NCBI RefSeq assembly: GCF_900101475.1
Contig: NZ_FMZV01000002.1
Span: 395,330-459,329, forward strand
Origin: Ruegeria marina
GTDB taxonomy: Bacteria; Pseudomonadota; Alphaproteobacteria; Rhodobacterales; Rhodobacteraceae
Length of the DNA stretch: 64,000 bases
Reading direction: 5' to 3'
Shown here: piece after piece, positions 43,966-54,681 of the stretch
Position numbering within the stretch: position 1 is the first letter of the stretch
How the letters are laid out: every line of letters begins with the position of its first letter
Program-made: the position numbers and the translations under genes
The notes under the pieces: model-generated
Told to the model about the DNA's origin: nothing
Database searches by the model: none
What the model saw: the letters and a program-made list of their open reading frames with translations, nothing else

Positions 43966-45050
43966 CATGCCGATATGCGTTTTTCGCCCTCGAAATGCAT
44001 CCGGTAGAGCCGCCGCCAGCGGGTACGGTGGCGATCCAGGTCCGGTATGTCGAATGACAGGGCATCGTCGAAGGCCCGCACCGACAACTCCCCCGCTTGC
44101 CCCATCGCGCGCAGGGCCGCGCCCGGATCGACAGACGGCCGACGCAACAAGCCCAGTGTTTCCAGTCGATGCAGGTCTGCCGGCACCAGAGCCTTGAGCT
44201 TCTGGTGCAACTCCAACAGCGCGAACATATCGCCGCGGTTCTCGTCCACATAGCCGATCTGGGCCTGCCGTGCCGGGGCCAGACCGCCGTGGGCCGCGGC
44301 ACCGCCACCACGGTCGGACCAGCCGCGCAACAGCTTCATGATCCAGTGGAATCCGGTCAGGCCATCGTAATGCAGCACCCGCGCCGTCGTTGCGGGCCAG
44401 AGCAGCAGCCGCTCTAGGCCCGCCGCTGCGCGCGGCGAGTGAATGCCCATCAAACAACCACGCCCCGTGCGCACCGCCGATTTCCCCTGCGAATGCGCAA
44501 CGACACCCCGATGCAGCATGGCGCACACGTCCGGATCCAGAAGATCCGTCTGGCCAGGCCAACCACGCGCCAGCGGCGCCCGCATGTAACCGTCGAACAA
44601 CTCCTCCTGAGGTCGCGTGGCATCAAACACCCGCTCGAGGTTCGGCAGGTGCAGGAAATCGATCCGGTCCGGCAAGGCGTCCAGAATGCTTGCCAGCGGC
44701 AGGTCCGCCTCGATGAACTCGTCCGCGTCGAGATGCACAAGCCAATCCGTCTCGGCCCGCGCATAGGCACGCGCCGCATTGCGCAACTGTCGTTTCTCGT
44801 TGGCTGGCGGGCGCGTACCGCCCAATGTTTCCTGCCAGTACTCCTCGTCGCAGACTGTCACCCGGCACCCCGGGATCCGCGCCAGCGCCGCCTCCTGAGC
44901 GGGTTCCGGCGCGTCGAGATACAGCTCGACGTAAGCGGCCCCCAGCGCCAGATGGTGGGTCACGAAACAGAGTGTCAGCACCGAAGGTTCCCGGCAGGTG
45001 GCCACAACCGCCCAGGTCGCCCCCTCTGATACAGCGTCCCGAAAATACAT
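43965..45050 (-). CDS. Glycosyltransferase family 2-like protein
   Basis: A 361-residue protein whose N-terminal half has a DUF4422/GT2-like pattern: VVATCREPSVLTLCFVTHHL (about 15-34), then the nucleotide-sugar/metal site WLVHLDADEFIEADLP (DxD, about 100-115). ATG 45050 was chosen as the first Met before the conserved domain; a longer frame reaches 45185 with poor start context. The acceptor and sugar are unknown. Similar proteins occur singly in roseobacters, perhaps for cell-surface glycans. Confidence 0.78.
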   Translation of the reverse strand: MYFRDAVSEGATWAVVATCREPSVLTLCFVTHHLALGAAYVELYLDAPEPAQEAALARIPGCRVTVCDEEYWQETLGGTRPPANEKRQLRNAARAYARAETDWLVHLDADEFIEADLPLASILDALPDRIDFLHLPNLERVFDATRPQEELFDGYMRAPLARGWPGQTDLLDPDVCAMLHRGVVAHSQGKSAVRTGRGCLMGIHSPRAAAGLERLLLWPATTARVLHYDGLTGFHWIMKLLRGWSDRGGGAAAHGGLAPARQAQIGYVDENRGDMFALLELHQKLKALVPADLHRLETLGLLRRPSVDPGAALRAMGQAGELSVRAFDDALSFDIPDLDRHRTRWRRLYRMHFEGEKRISA

Positions 45051-45370
45051 GGCTGCCCCGCTGCCCTCACGCCTTTCACGCTTGTTCGACAGGCTAGCCC
45101 CAGCCCCGTACCAGATCAACCGCGACTGCGGCTCAAAGGAGCCCGACACCGTTAGCGCAAAAGTCCGAAGCGAAGTCGCCCCCATGCTTTCTTCGGTCGC
45201 GAATCAAGAATGCACAACGGATTTCGCATATGTGATCACACTTTTTCAGCGTGTGATCACATAAACCGAAAATCTCCCTGAAAAACCCCCAAGCCATAAA
45301 AAAACCCTTTAAGGATCGGTGTTAGACCACCCTATATGCACGTCAATCGCAGTCAGACGGGACAGATTCA
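45051..45370. other. Intergenic region holding the sucC control region
   Basis: A 320-bp gap between divergent glycosyltransferase and sucC genes. It holds the paired TGTGATCACA sites (45231-45261), an A-rich tract at 45265-45310 and CCCTATATGCACG, a candidate -10 region, near 45335. No further gene was supported. Confidence 0.6.
45231..45261. promoter_or_regulatory. Paired palindromic operators upstream of sucC
   Basis: TGTGATCACA at 45231-45240 and at 45252-45261, both perfect 10-bp palindromes, separated by 11 bases (centres 21 bp apart), 110-140 bases before the sucC start. The arrangement is the same as the one upstream of sdhC. A common regulator of TCA-cycle operons is inferred. Confidence 0.75.
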
Positions 45371-46564
45371 ATGAATATCCATGAATATCAGGCCAAGGCA
45401 CTTCTGCGCAGCTACGGCGCTCCGGTGTCCGATGGCCGCGTGGTTCTCAGGGCCGAGGACGCCAAGACCGCGGCCGGCGAACTTGACGGGCCGCTCTGGG
45501 TCGTCAAGGCGCAGATCCACGCCGGCGGCCGCGGCAAGGGCAAGTTCAAGGAAGCCGATGCCGGCGAAAAGGGCGGCGTCCGTCTGACCAAATCGGTCGA
45601 AGAGGCCGCCGAGGAGGCCAAAAAGATGCTCGGCCGCACGCTCGTCACCCACCAGACCGGCCCCGCCGGCAAGCAGGTGAACCGCATCTATATCGAGGCC
45701 GGCTCGGGCATCGAGACCGAACTGTACCTCGCGCTGCTGGTTGACCGTCAGACCAGCCGCATCTCCTTCGTCTGCTCGACCGAGGGCGGCATGGATATCG
45801 AGGAAGTCGCCGCCAGCACCCCCGAAAAGATCCTGTCCTTCGCGGTCGACCCGGTGACCGGCTACATGCCCTACCATGGCCGCCGCATCGCATTTGCCCT
45901 GGGCCTGCAAGGCGCGCAGGTGAAACAATGCGTGTCGCTGATGGGCCTGCTCTACCGTGCCTTCGTCGAGAAGGACATGGAGATGCTGGAAATCAACCCG
46001 CTGATCGTCACCGACAAGGGCGACCTCAAGGTGCTCGACGCCAAGCTGGGCTTTGACGGCAACGCGATCTACCGCCACTCGGACATCGCCGAACTGCGCG
46101 ACACCACCGAGGAAGATCCCAAGGAACTCGAAGCCTCCAAGTACGATCTCAACTACATCGCGCTGGATGGCGAGATCGGCTGCATGGTCAACGGCGCAGG
46201 CCTTGCAATGGCCACCATGGACATCATCAAGCTCTACGGTGCCGAGCCCGCCAACTTCCTCGACGTCGGCGGCGGCGCCACCAAGGAGAAGGTGACCGAG
46301 GCATTCAAGATCATCACCTCGGACCCCAACGTCAAAGGCATCCTGGTCAACATCTTCGGCGGCATCATGCGCTGTGACGTGATCGCCGAGGGTGTGGTCG
46401 CCGCGGTCAAGGAAGTGGGCCTTCAGGTTCCGCTGGTCGTCCGTCTCGAAGGCACCAATGTCGAAAAGGGCAAGGAGATCATCAACACCTCCGGCCTGAA
46501 CGTCATTGCCGCCGACAACCTGTCGGATGGTGCCGAGAAGATCGTGAAAGCGGTCAAGGGCTGA
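45371..46564 (+). CDS. sucC: Succinyl-CoA synthetase beta subunit
   Basis: ADP/GDP-forming succinate-CoA ligase beta chain: substrate-level phosphorylation in the TCA cycle. The 397-residue product starts [19 protein letters not shown] (1-19, ATP-grasp), has [19 protein letters not shown] (about 42-60) and VDVGGGAT-type [16 protein letters not shown] (about 297-312), and INIFGGIM-type [18 protein letters not shown] near 326. It is separated from sucD by 89 bp containing a nested inverted repeat. Confidence 0.98.
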   Translation: MNIHEYQAKALLRSYGAPVSDGRVVLRAEDAKTAAGELDGPLWVVKAQIHAGGRGKGKFKEADAGEKGGVRLTKSVEEAAEEAKKMLGRTLVTHQTGPAGKQVNRIYIEAGSGIETELYLALLVDRQTSRISFVCSTEGGMDIEEVAASTPEKILSFAVDPVTGYMPYHGRRIAFALGLQGAQVKQCVSLMGLLYRAFVEKDMEMLEINPLIVTDKGDLKVLDAKLGFDGNAIYRHSDIAELRDTTEEDPKELEASKYDLNYIALDGEIGCMVNGAGLAMATMDIIKLYGAEPANFLDVGGGATKEKVTEAFKIITSDPNVKGILVNIFGGIMRCDVIAEGVVAAVKEVGLQVPLVVRLEGTNVEKGKEIINTSGLNVIAADNLSDGAEKIVKAVKG

Positions 46565-46565
46565 A

Positions 46566-46628
46566 CGTAGGGTGGGCGGCCCGCCCACCATCCCCCAATG
46601 AATGGTGGGCAACAATGCCCACCCTACG
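46566..46628. repeat. 63-bp nested inverted repeat (REP/MITE-like) between sucC and sucD
   Basis: Outer arms CGTAGGGTGGGC (46566-46577) and GCCCACCCTACG (46617-46628) are perfect 12-base reverse complements. Inner arms GCCCACCA (46583-46590) and TGGTGGGC (46603-46610) form a second stem. From general knowledge, GTAGGGTGGGC-type palindromic elements are dispersed repeats in many bacteria. Here the element fills almost the whole spacer inside an operon and may form a cruciform-like RNA hairpin that affects sucD expression or mRNA stability. Confidence 0.75.
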
Positions 46629-46653
46629 ACAGATTTCAAAGGAGAACGCCAAG

Positions 46654-47538
46654 ATGGCAGTCCTCATCGACGAAAATACCAAGGTCATCTGCCAGGGCTT
46701 CACCGGCTCGCAGGGGACCTTTCACTCGGAACAGGCCATCGCCTATGGCACCAAGATGGTTGGCGGGGTCACACCCGGCAAGGGCGGTCAGACCCACCTG
46801 AACCTGCCCGTCTTCAACTCGGTGCACGAGGCCAAGGCGATGACCGAGGCGAACGCCACCGTCATCTACGTGCCGCCGCCCTTTGCCGCCGACTCGATCC
46901 TCGAGGCGATCGACGCCAAGATGGAGCTGATCGTCTGCATCACCGAGGGCATCCCGGTGCTCGACATGATGAAGGTCAAGCGCGCGCTCGAAGGTTCGTC
47001 CTCGCGCCTGATCGGCCCCAACTGCCCCGGCGTGATCACCCCCGGCGCCTGCAAGATCGGCATCATGCCCGGCCACATCCACAAGCGCGGCAGCGTCGGC
47101 GTCGTGTCGCGCTCGGGCACGCTGACCTATGAGGCGGTGAAACAGACCTCGGACATCGGCCTGGGCCAATCCACCGCCGTGGGCATCGGCGGCGACCCGA
47201 TCAAGGGAACCGAGCATATCGACGTGCTGGAATGGTTCCTGGCCGACGATGAAACCGAAAGCATCATCATGATCGGCGAAATCGGCGGCAGCGCCGAGGA
47301 AGAGGCCGCCCAGTTCCTGAAGGATGAGGCCAAAAAGGGCCGCAAGAAGCCGGTCGCGGGCTTCATCGCGGGCCGCACCGCCCCTCCGGGCCGCCGCATG
47401 GGCCACGCGGGCGCCATCGTCGCCGGCGGCAAGGGCGGCGCCGAGGACAAGATCGAAGCCATGCGCTCGGCCGGGATCGTCGTGGCCGACAGCCCGGCCA
47501 CCCTGGGCGAGGCCGTGCTGGCCGCGATCGGCAAGTAA
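46654..47538 (+). CDS. sucD: Succinyl-CoA synthetase alpha subunit
   Basis: Binds CoA and carries the phosphohistidine. The 294-residue product has [20 protein letters not shown] (1-20), the CoA-site [14 protein letters not shown] near 44-57, and the active-site His in [20 protein letters not shown] (about 238-257). ATG 46654 has AAGGAG 9 bases upstream. The SucC-SucD pair is usually tightly linked, but here they are split by the REP-like element. Confidence 0.98.
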   Translation: MAVLIDENTKVICQGFTGSQGTFHSEQAIAYGTKMVGGVTPGKGGQTHLNLPVFNSVHEAKAMTEANATVIYVPPPFAADSILEAIDAKMELIVCITEGIPVLDMMKVKRALEGSSSRLIGPNCPGVITPGACKIGIMPGHIHKRGSVGVVSRSGTLTYEAVKQTSDIGLGQSTAVGIGGDPIKGTEHIDVLEWFLADDETESIIMIGEIGGSAEEEAAQFLKDEAKKGRKKPVAGFIAGRTAPPGRRMGHAGAIVAGGKGGAEDKIEAMRSAGIVVADSPATLGEAVLAAIGK

Positions 47539-47541
47539 CCC

Positions 47542-47567
47542 GCCGCCCCGCGTCCCGGCGGGGCGGC
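47542..47567 (+). other. GC hairpin after sucD
   Basis: GCCGCCCCG, 8-base loop, CGGGGCGGC: a 9-bp perfect stem 3 bases after the sucD stop, with no T-run. It may act as an mRNA processing or stability element between sucD and the DUF805 gene, not as a terminator. Confidence 0.5.
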
Positions 47568-47586
47568 ACGCAAATCGGGAGGACAC

Positions 47587-48135
47587 ATGACGTTCGGCGG
47601 GTCCATAGGAACGTGTTTCTCGAAATACTTCACCTTCTCCGGGCGGGCCTCTCGCCCGGAGTACTGGTATTTTTTCCTGTTCATCCTGCTGGGCAATGTC
47701 GTGGCAACCATGCTTGATGCAGCACTGTTCGACTCGGTGACGACCACGGTCGAAACCTCGGACACCGGCGCCAGCGCGAGTATCGAAAACACCGGCCCCA
47801 TCGCCGCGCTGTTCTCGCTTGCCGTATTCCTGCCGCACTTCGCCGTGGCCTTCCGCCGGATGCATGACACCGGGCGCAGCGGGCTTTATGCCCTCCTGCC
47901 CTTCCTGCTGATGCTCGGAGCGGTGCTGGTACTGGTCTTCGGCATCGGCATCGCCTCCGGTTTCGCCGCCGGCGGCTCGCTCGACATCCTCTTCACCCGC
48001 GCCACGCTGCTCCTGCTGATCCCGACGCTTGTCGTCCTGCTCGTCTCGCCGCTCCTGGTGCTGTGGTGGCTGACCCGGCCCAGCCAGCCGGGCACCAATC
48101 AATACGGTCCCAACCCTTATGAGGTAACACAATGA
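47587..48135 (+). CDS. DUF805 inner-membrane protein
   Basis: A 182-residue membrane protein with the DUF805 signature FTFSGRASRPEYWYFFLFI (about 16-34) and FRRMHDTGRSGLYALLPFL (about 90-108), plus four hydrophobic segments. Its role is unknown. GGGAGG is present before ATG 47587. It is placed inside the sucCD-sucAB operon, and its stop overlaps the sucA start (ATGA), so sucA translation may be coupled to it. Confidence 0.86.
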   Translation: MTFGGSIGTCFSKYFTFSGRASRPEYWYFFLFILLGNVVATMLDAALFDSVTTTVETSDTGASASIENTGPIAALFSLAVFLPHFAVAFRRMHDTGRSGLYALLPFLLMLGAVLVLVFGIGIASGFAAGGSLDILFTRATLLLLIPTLVVLLVSPLLVLWWLTRPSQPGTNQYGPNPYEVTQ

Positions 48136-51089
48136 CCGAACACTCGCCCAACTCCATGTTTCACGCCTCCAGCTTCATGCAGGGGCACAATGCGGAATAC
48201 CTTGAACAGCTCTACGCCCGATACGCCAACGATCCCGCGTCGGTGGATGCCGCCTGGGCCGAATTCTTCCGCGCCATGGGCGACGCGGAAACCGATGTGA
48301 AGAAAGAGGCCGACGGCCCCAGCTGGGCGCGCGCCGACTGGCCGCCGATGCCCGCCGACGATCTGACCAGCGCCCTGACCGGGCAATGGTCCGAGATCGA
48401 CGGCAAGGCCGCCGGCAAGAAGATCAAGGAAAAAGCCGCCGCCGCAGGCGTCGAAATCAGCGAAGAGCAGGTCAAGCGCGCCGTGCTGGATTCGATCCGC
48501 GCGCTGATGATCATCCGCGCCTACCGCATCCGGGGCCACCTGGTGGCCGATCTCGACCCCTTGGGCATGCGCGCCAACACCCCCCACCCCGAGCTTGACC
48601 CGCGCACCTACGGCTTTGCCGATTCCGACATGGACCGGCCGATCTTCATCGACAACGTGCTGGGCCTGACCCATGCCTCGATGCGCCAGATCCTCGACAT
48701 CGTAAAACGCACCTATTGCGGCACCTTCGCGCTGCAATACATGCACATCTCGGACCCGGAACAGGCCGCCTGGCTGAAGGAACGGATCGAAGGCTACGGC
48801 AAGGAGATCTCCTTCACCCGCGAGGGCCGCAAGGCGATCCTGAACAAGATGGTCGAGGCTGAGGGTTTCGAGAAGTTCCTGCATGTCAAATACATGGGAA
48901 CCAAGCGCTTCGGCCTTGACGGCGGCGAGGCGCTGATCCCCGCGATGGAGCAGATCATCAAGCGCGGCGGCGCGCTGGGGGTCAAGGAAGTCGTCATCGG
49001 CATGCCCCACCGCGGACGTTTGAACATCCTCGCCAACGTGATGGGCAAGCCCTATCGCGCCATCTTCAACGAGTTCCAGGGCGGCAGCTTCAAGCCCGAG
49101 GATGTCGACGGGTCCGGCGACGTGAAATACCACCTCGGTGCCTCCTCGGACCGCGAGTTCGACGGCAACCGCGTCCACCTCAGCCTCACAGCCAACCCCT
49201 CGCATCTCGAGGCGGTGAACCCGGTGGTTCTGGGCAAGGCCCGCGCCAAGCAGGACCAGTTCGGTGACAAGGATCGTACTTCAGTCATGCCGGTTCTGCT
49301 GCACGGCGACGCGGCCTTTGCCGGCCAGGGCGTTGTGGCGGAATGCTTCCAGCTTTCCGGTATCCGCGGCCACCGCACCGGCGGCACCATGCATATCATC
49401 GTCAACAACCAGATCGGCTTTACCACGGCGCCGCATTTCAGCCGTACCTCGCCCTATCCCACCGATATCGCGCTGATGGTCGAGGCGCCGATCTTCCACG
49501 TCAACGGCGACGACCCCGAGGCGGTGGTGCACGCCGCCAAGGTGGCCACCGAATTCCGCCAGAAGTTCTGCAAGGACGTGGTGATCGACATCTTCTGCTA
49601 TCGCCGCTTCGGACATAACGAGGGCGACGAGCCCATGTTCACCAACCCGATCATGTACAAGCGGATCAAGACCCACAAGACCACGCTCAGCCTCTATACC
49701 GAGCGACTGGTCCGCGACGGGCTGATCCCCGAGGGCGAGATCGAGGATATGAAGGCCGCCTTCCAGGCGCATCTGAACGAAGAGTTCGAGGCCGGCAAGG
49801 ACTACAAGCCCAACAAGGCCGACTGGCTGGATGGCCGCTGGTCGCATCTCGACCGCAACAAGGAAGAATACGTGCGCGGCGAGACCGCCATCACGCCCGA
49901 AACCCTGGCCGAAGTCGGCACCGCCCTGACCCGCGCGCCTGAAGGCTTCGCCATGCACAAGACGGTTGAACGCCTGCTTGAGACCAAGAAGGCGATGTTC
50001 GACAGTGGCAAGGGCTTTGACTGGGCCACGGGTGAGGCGCTTGCCTATGGCTCGCTCCTGACCGAAGGCTACCCGGTCCGTCTCGCCGGTCAGGACGCCA
50101 CCCGCGGCACCTTCTCGCAGCGCCATTCCGGCCTGATCAACCAGGAAACCGAAGAGCGGTATTATCCGCTCAACAACATCCGCAAGGGTCAGGCTCATTA
50201 CGAAGTCATCGACTCGATGCTCAGCGAATACGCGGTGCTGGGCTTCGAATATGGCTACAGCCTTGCCGAACCTAACGCCCTGACCCTCTGGGAGGCGCAG
50301 TTCGGCGATTTCGCCAACGGCGCGCAGATCATGTTCGACCAGTTCATCAGCTCGGGCGAAAGCAAATGGCTGCGGATGTCCGGCCTCGTGGTGCTTCTGC
50401 CCCACGGGTTCGAGGGCCAGGGTCCCGAACACAGCTCGGCCCGCCTGGAACGCTTCCTGCAGATGTGCGGCCAGGACAACTGGATCGTGGCCAATTGCAC
50501 GACGCCGGCCAACTATTTCCACATCCTGCGCCGGCAGATTCACCGCACATTCCGCAAGCCGCTGATCCTGTTCACGCCCAAGTCGCTCCTGCGGCACAAG
50601 CTGGCGATCAGCACGGCCGAGGATTTCACCACCGGCTCCAGCTTCCACCGGGTGCTGTGGGATGACGCGGAAAAGGGCAACTCGGACACCAAGCTGGTCG
50701 CCGACGACAAGATCAAGCGCGTGGTCATGTGCTCGGGCAAGGTCTATTACGACCTGCTCGAGGAACGCGACGCGCGCGGCATCGACGACGTCTACCTGCT
50801 GCGGATCGAGCAATACTATCCCTTCCCCGCGCATTCGCTGATTGCCGAGCTCGAGCGGTTCAAGGGAGCCGAGATGGTCTGGTGCCAGGAAGAGCCCAAG
50901 AACCAGGGCGCCTGGTCCTTCATCGAACCCAATATCGAATGGGTGCTGACCCGCATCGGCGCTAAGCACTCGCGCCCGACCTATGTGGGCCGCGCCACCT
51001 CGGCCTCGCCGGCCACCGGTCTGGCCAGCCAACACAAAGCCCAACAAGAGGCGCTCGTGAACGAAGCGCTGAGCATCGAAGGAAAGTAA
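48132..51089 (+). CDS. sucA: 2-oxoglutarate dehydrogenase E1 component
   Basis: Thiamine diphosphate-dependent decarboxylation of 2-oxoglutarate. The 985-residue product has the N-terminal E2-binding segment (YLEQLYARYANDPASVDAAW, about 19-38), the TPP region LHGDAAFAGQGVVAECFQLS (about 394-413) and VNNQIGFTTAPHFSRTSPYP (about 430-449). The transketolase-like C-terminal half begins near 600. It starts within the DUF805 stop codon. sucB follows by 3 bases. Confidence 0.98.
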   Translation: MTEHSPNSMFHASSFMQGHNAEYLEQLYARYANDPASVDAAWAEFFRAMGDAETDVKKEADGPSWARADWPPMPADDLTSALTGQWSEIDGKAAGKKIKEKAAAAGVEISEEQVKRAVLDSIRALMIIRAYRIRGHLVADLDPLGMRANTPHPELDPRTYGFADSDMDRPIFIDNVLGLTHASMRQILDIVKRTYCGTFALQYMHISDPEQAAWLKERIEGYGKEISFTREGRKAILNKMVEAEGFEKFLHVKYMGTKRFGLDGGEALIPAMEQIIKRGGALGVKEVVIGMPHRGRLNILANVMGKPYRAIFNEFQGGSFKPEDVDGSGDVKYHLGASSDREFDGNRVHLSLTANPSHLEAVNPVVLGKARAKQDQFGDKDRTSVMPVLLHGDAAFAGQGVVAECFQLSGIRGHRTGGTMHIIVNNQIGFTTAPHFSRTSPYPTDIALMVEAPIFHVNGDDPEAVVHAAKVATEFRQKFCKDVVIDIFCYRRFGHNEGDEPMFTNPIMYKRIKTHKTTLSLYTERLVRDGLIPEGEIEDMKAAFQAHLNEEFEAGKDYKPNKADWLDGRWSHLDRNKEEYVRGETAITPETLAEVGTALTRAPEGFAMHKTVERLLETKKAMFDSGKGFDWATGEALAYGSLLTEGYPVRLAGQDATRGTFSQRHSGLINQETEERYYPLNNIRKGQAHYEVIDSMLSEYAVLGFEYGYSLAEPNALTLWEAQFGDFANGAQIMFDQFISSGESKWLRMSGLVVLLPHGFEGQGPEHSSARLERFLQMCGQDNWIVANCTTPANYFHILRRQIHRTFRKPLILFTPKSLLRHKLAISTAEDFTTGSSFHRVLWDDAEKGNSDTKLVADDKIKRVVMCSGKVYYDLLEERDARGIDDVYLLRIEQYYPFPAHSLIAELERFKGAEMVWCQEEPKNQGAWSFIEPNIEWVLTRIGAKHSRPTYVGRATSASPATGLASQHKAQQEALVNEALSIEGK

Positions 51090-51092
51090 CCG

Positions 51093-52601
<1,509 letters not shown>

Positions 52602-52612
52602 TCCAAGACAAC

Positions 52613-52644
52613 CGGCCTCGCACCATTTCCGGTCCGAGGCCGGA
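52613..52644 (+). other. GC hairpin after sucB
   Basis: CCGGCCTCG, 14-base loop, CGAGGCCGG: a 9-bp perfect stem starting 12 bases after the sucB stop, with no T-run. It is a candidate partial terminator or RNA end between sucB and the next gene. Confidence 0.45.
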
Positions 52645-52784
52645 ACCACCCAAGGTCGCACAGGCAAGCAAAGTCGGGTAGAACAGGTCAGATGATTGCC
52701 GGATTGATATCCAGATTTGCCGCGCTCCGGGCCACGCACAGGCGGCCCGCTACCTTACATGCCGGATCAAAAGGACACTGACCC

Positions 52785-53054
52785 ATGGCAACACACGCCC
52801 TCTGGCAGGCCGACGTGGCCGATTTCGACTCCTGGCTCAAGGTGTTCCGCGAGGATCGCCCGATGCGCAAGGCGGCAGGCATCCGTGACCTGCACGTCTG
52901 GCGCGACCCTGATCGCGCCGATCACGCGGTGGCCCTGTTCGAAATCACCAACCTCGTCTCGGCAAAGGCCTTCTTCGACAGCGAGGAACTGGCCATGCAT
53001 CACGAACGCGGCGGCATCGCCCATATCACGGTGAAACTGCTGACACCGGTCTGA
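52785..53054 (+). CDS. Small ferredoxin-like-fold protein between sucB and lpdA
   Basis: An 89-residue protein, [20 protein letters not shown] at the start, then [20 protein letters not shown] and a C-terminal strand pattern, resembling an ABM/dimeric alpha-beta barrel-type fold. Function unknown. AAAAGGACAC precedes the ATG. It lies 71 bases before lpdA, so it may be made with the 2-oxoglutarate dehydrogenase complex. Confidence 0.72.
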   Translation: MATHALWQADVADFDSWLKVFREDRPMRKAAGIRDLHVWRDPDRADHAVALFEITNLVSAKAFFDSEELAMHHERGGIAHITVKLLTPV

Positions 53055-53125
53055 TCCGGCGGCAACACGACATTTCAGGCACCGGGCCGCAACAGCCCGC
53101 CCGGCGCACACGAAGGAGAGATAAA

Positions 53126-54514
53126 ATGGCTAGTTATGACGTTATCGTAATCGGCGCCGGCCCGGGCGGCTATGTCTGCGCCATCCGCTGCGCCCAACTT
53201 GGGTTGAAAACCGCCGTTGTCGAAGGCCGTGAAACGCTGGGCGGCACCTGCCTGAACGTGGGCTGTATCCCGTCCAAGGCGCTTCTGCACGCTTCGCATT
53301 CGCTGCACGAGGCACAGCACAATTTCGAGAAGATGGGCCTCAAGGTCGCCACGCCGAAAGTCGACTGGAAACAGATGCTGGCCTACAAGCAGGATGTCAT
53401 CGACGGCAACACCAAGGGCATCGAATTCCTATTCAAGAAGAACAAGATCGACTGGATCAAGGGCTGGGCTACCATCCCTGCCGCCGGCAAGGTGCAGGTG
53501 GGTGAGGACACCCACGAGGCCAGGAACATCATCATCGCCTCAGGCTCCGAACCCGCCTCGCTGCCCGGTGTCGAGGTGGATGAGAAAACCGTCGTAACCT
53601 CGACCGGCGCGCTGGAACTGGGCAAGATCCCGAAATCCATGGTCGTGATCGGCGCCGGCGTGATCGGGCTGGAACTGGGCTCGGTCTATGCCCGCCTCGG
53701 TGCCGAGGTGACGGTGGTCGAATTCCTCGACGTGATCACCCCCGGCATGGACGGCGAAGTGCAAAAGACCTTCCAGCGCATCCTGAAAAAGCAGGGTCTG
53801 AACTTCGTCATGGGCGCCGCAGTGCAAAAGACCGAAGTTTCAAAGGGCAAGGCCAAGGTCACCTACAAGCTGACGAAAAAGGACACCGAGCACGAGATCG
53901 AGGCCGACACCGTGCTGGTCGCAACCGGCCGGAAACCCTATACCGCCGGTCTGGGTCTCGACAAGCTGGGCATCGAGATGACCCAGCGTGGCCAGATCAA
54001 GGTCGGCGCCGACTGGCAGACCAACGTGCCCGGCATCTACGCCATCGGCGACGTGATCGAAGGCCCGATGCTGGCCCACAAGGCCGAGGACGAGGGCATG
54101 GCCGCCGCCGAACAGGTCGCGGGCAAGCACGGCCATGTCAACTACGGCGTCATCCCCGGCGTGATCTACACCACGCCCGAGGTCGCCAATGTCGGCGCCA
54201 CCGAGGAAAGCCTCAAGACCGAGGGCCGCGCCTACAAGGTCGGCAAGTTCATGTTCATGGGCAATGGCCGCGCCAAGGCCAATTTCGCCGGCGACGGCTT
54301 CGTCAAGATCCTCGCCGACAAGGAGACAGACCGCATACTCGGCGCCCATATCATCGGCCCGGCGGCGGGCGAACTGATCCACGAGATCTGCGTCGCCATG
54401 GAATTCGGCGCCTCGGCCGAGGATCTGGCGCTGACCTGCCACGCCCACCCGACCTATTCCGAGGCCGTGCGCGAGGCCGCGCTTGCCTGTGGCGACGGGC
54501 CGATCCATTCGTGA
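53126..54514 (+). CDS. lpdA: Dihydrolipoamide dehydrogenase (E3)
   Basis: FAD-dependent reoxidation of dihydrolipoamide for the 2-oxoglutarate dehydrogenase complex and possibly others. The 462-residue product has the FAD loop [14 protein letters not shown] (about 7-20), the redox disulfide in [16 protein letters not shown] (about 37-52), the NAD loop [20 protein letters not shown] (about 173-192), and the C-terminal His-Glu pair in HAHPTYSEA (about 441-449). GAAGGAGAG precedes the ATG. A strong terminator follows. Confidence 0.97.
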   Translation: MASYDVIVIGAGPGGYVCAIRCAQLGLKTAVVEGRETLGGTCLNVGCIPSKALLHASHSLHEAQHNFEKMGLKVATPKVDWKQMLAYKQDVIDGNTKGIEFLFKKNKIDWIKGWATIPAAGKVQVGEDTHEARNIIIASGSEPASLPGVEVDEKTVVTSTGALELGKIPKSMVVIGAGVIGLELGSVYARLGAEVTVVEFLDVITPGMDGEVQKTFQRILKKQGLNFVMGAAVQKTEVSKGKAKVTYKLTKKDTEHEIEADTVLVATGRKPYTAGLGLDKLGIEMTQRGQIKVGADWQTNVPGIYAIGDVIEGPMLAHKAEDEGMAAAEQVAGKHGHVNYGVIPGVIYTTPEVANVGATEESLKTEGRAYKVGKFMFMGNGRAKANFAGDGFVKILADKETDRILGAHIIGPAAGELIHEICVAMEFGASAEDLALTCHAHPTYSEAVREAALACGDGPIHS

Positions 54515-54523
54515 CCCTCGCAC

Positions 54524-54550
54524 GCGGGGCGGCGCCCACCGTCGCCCCGC
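54524..54550 (+). other. GC hairpin after lpdA
   Basis: GCGGGGCG and CGCCCCGC, 8-bp stem with an 11-base loop, between the lpdA stop and the T-tailed terminator at 54575. It probably contributes to the mRNA 3-prime end structure. Confidence 0.4.
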
Positions 54551-54574
54551 AAACCCCTTGCGGAAAAACCGAAC

Positions 54575-54616
54575 CCGGCCAAATGCCCCGCCCGGCATGG
54601 CCGGTTTTGTTTTTTT
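54575..54616 (+). terminator. Terminator of the suc-lpdA operon
   Basis: CCGGCC with TGCC inside, paired to GGCA and GGCCGG, followed by TTTTGTTTTTTT. It is a bulged but strong stem with a long T-run, 60 bases after lpdA. Confidence 0.85.
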
Positions 54617-54681
54617 GCGACTCTCGGGCATGATGACCTGATCCGAACCGGATGATCACACCACTGCAGGGAAAGGGGGCC

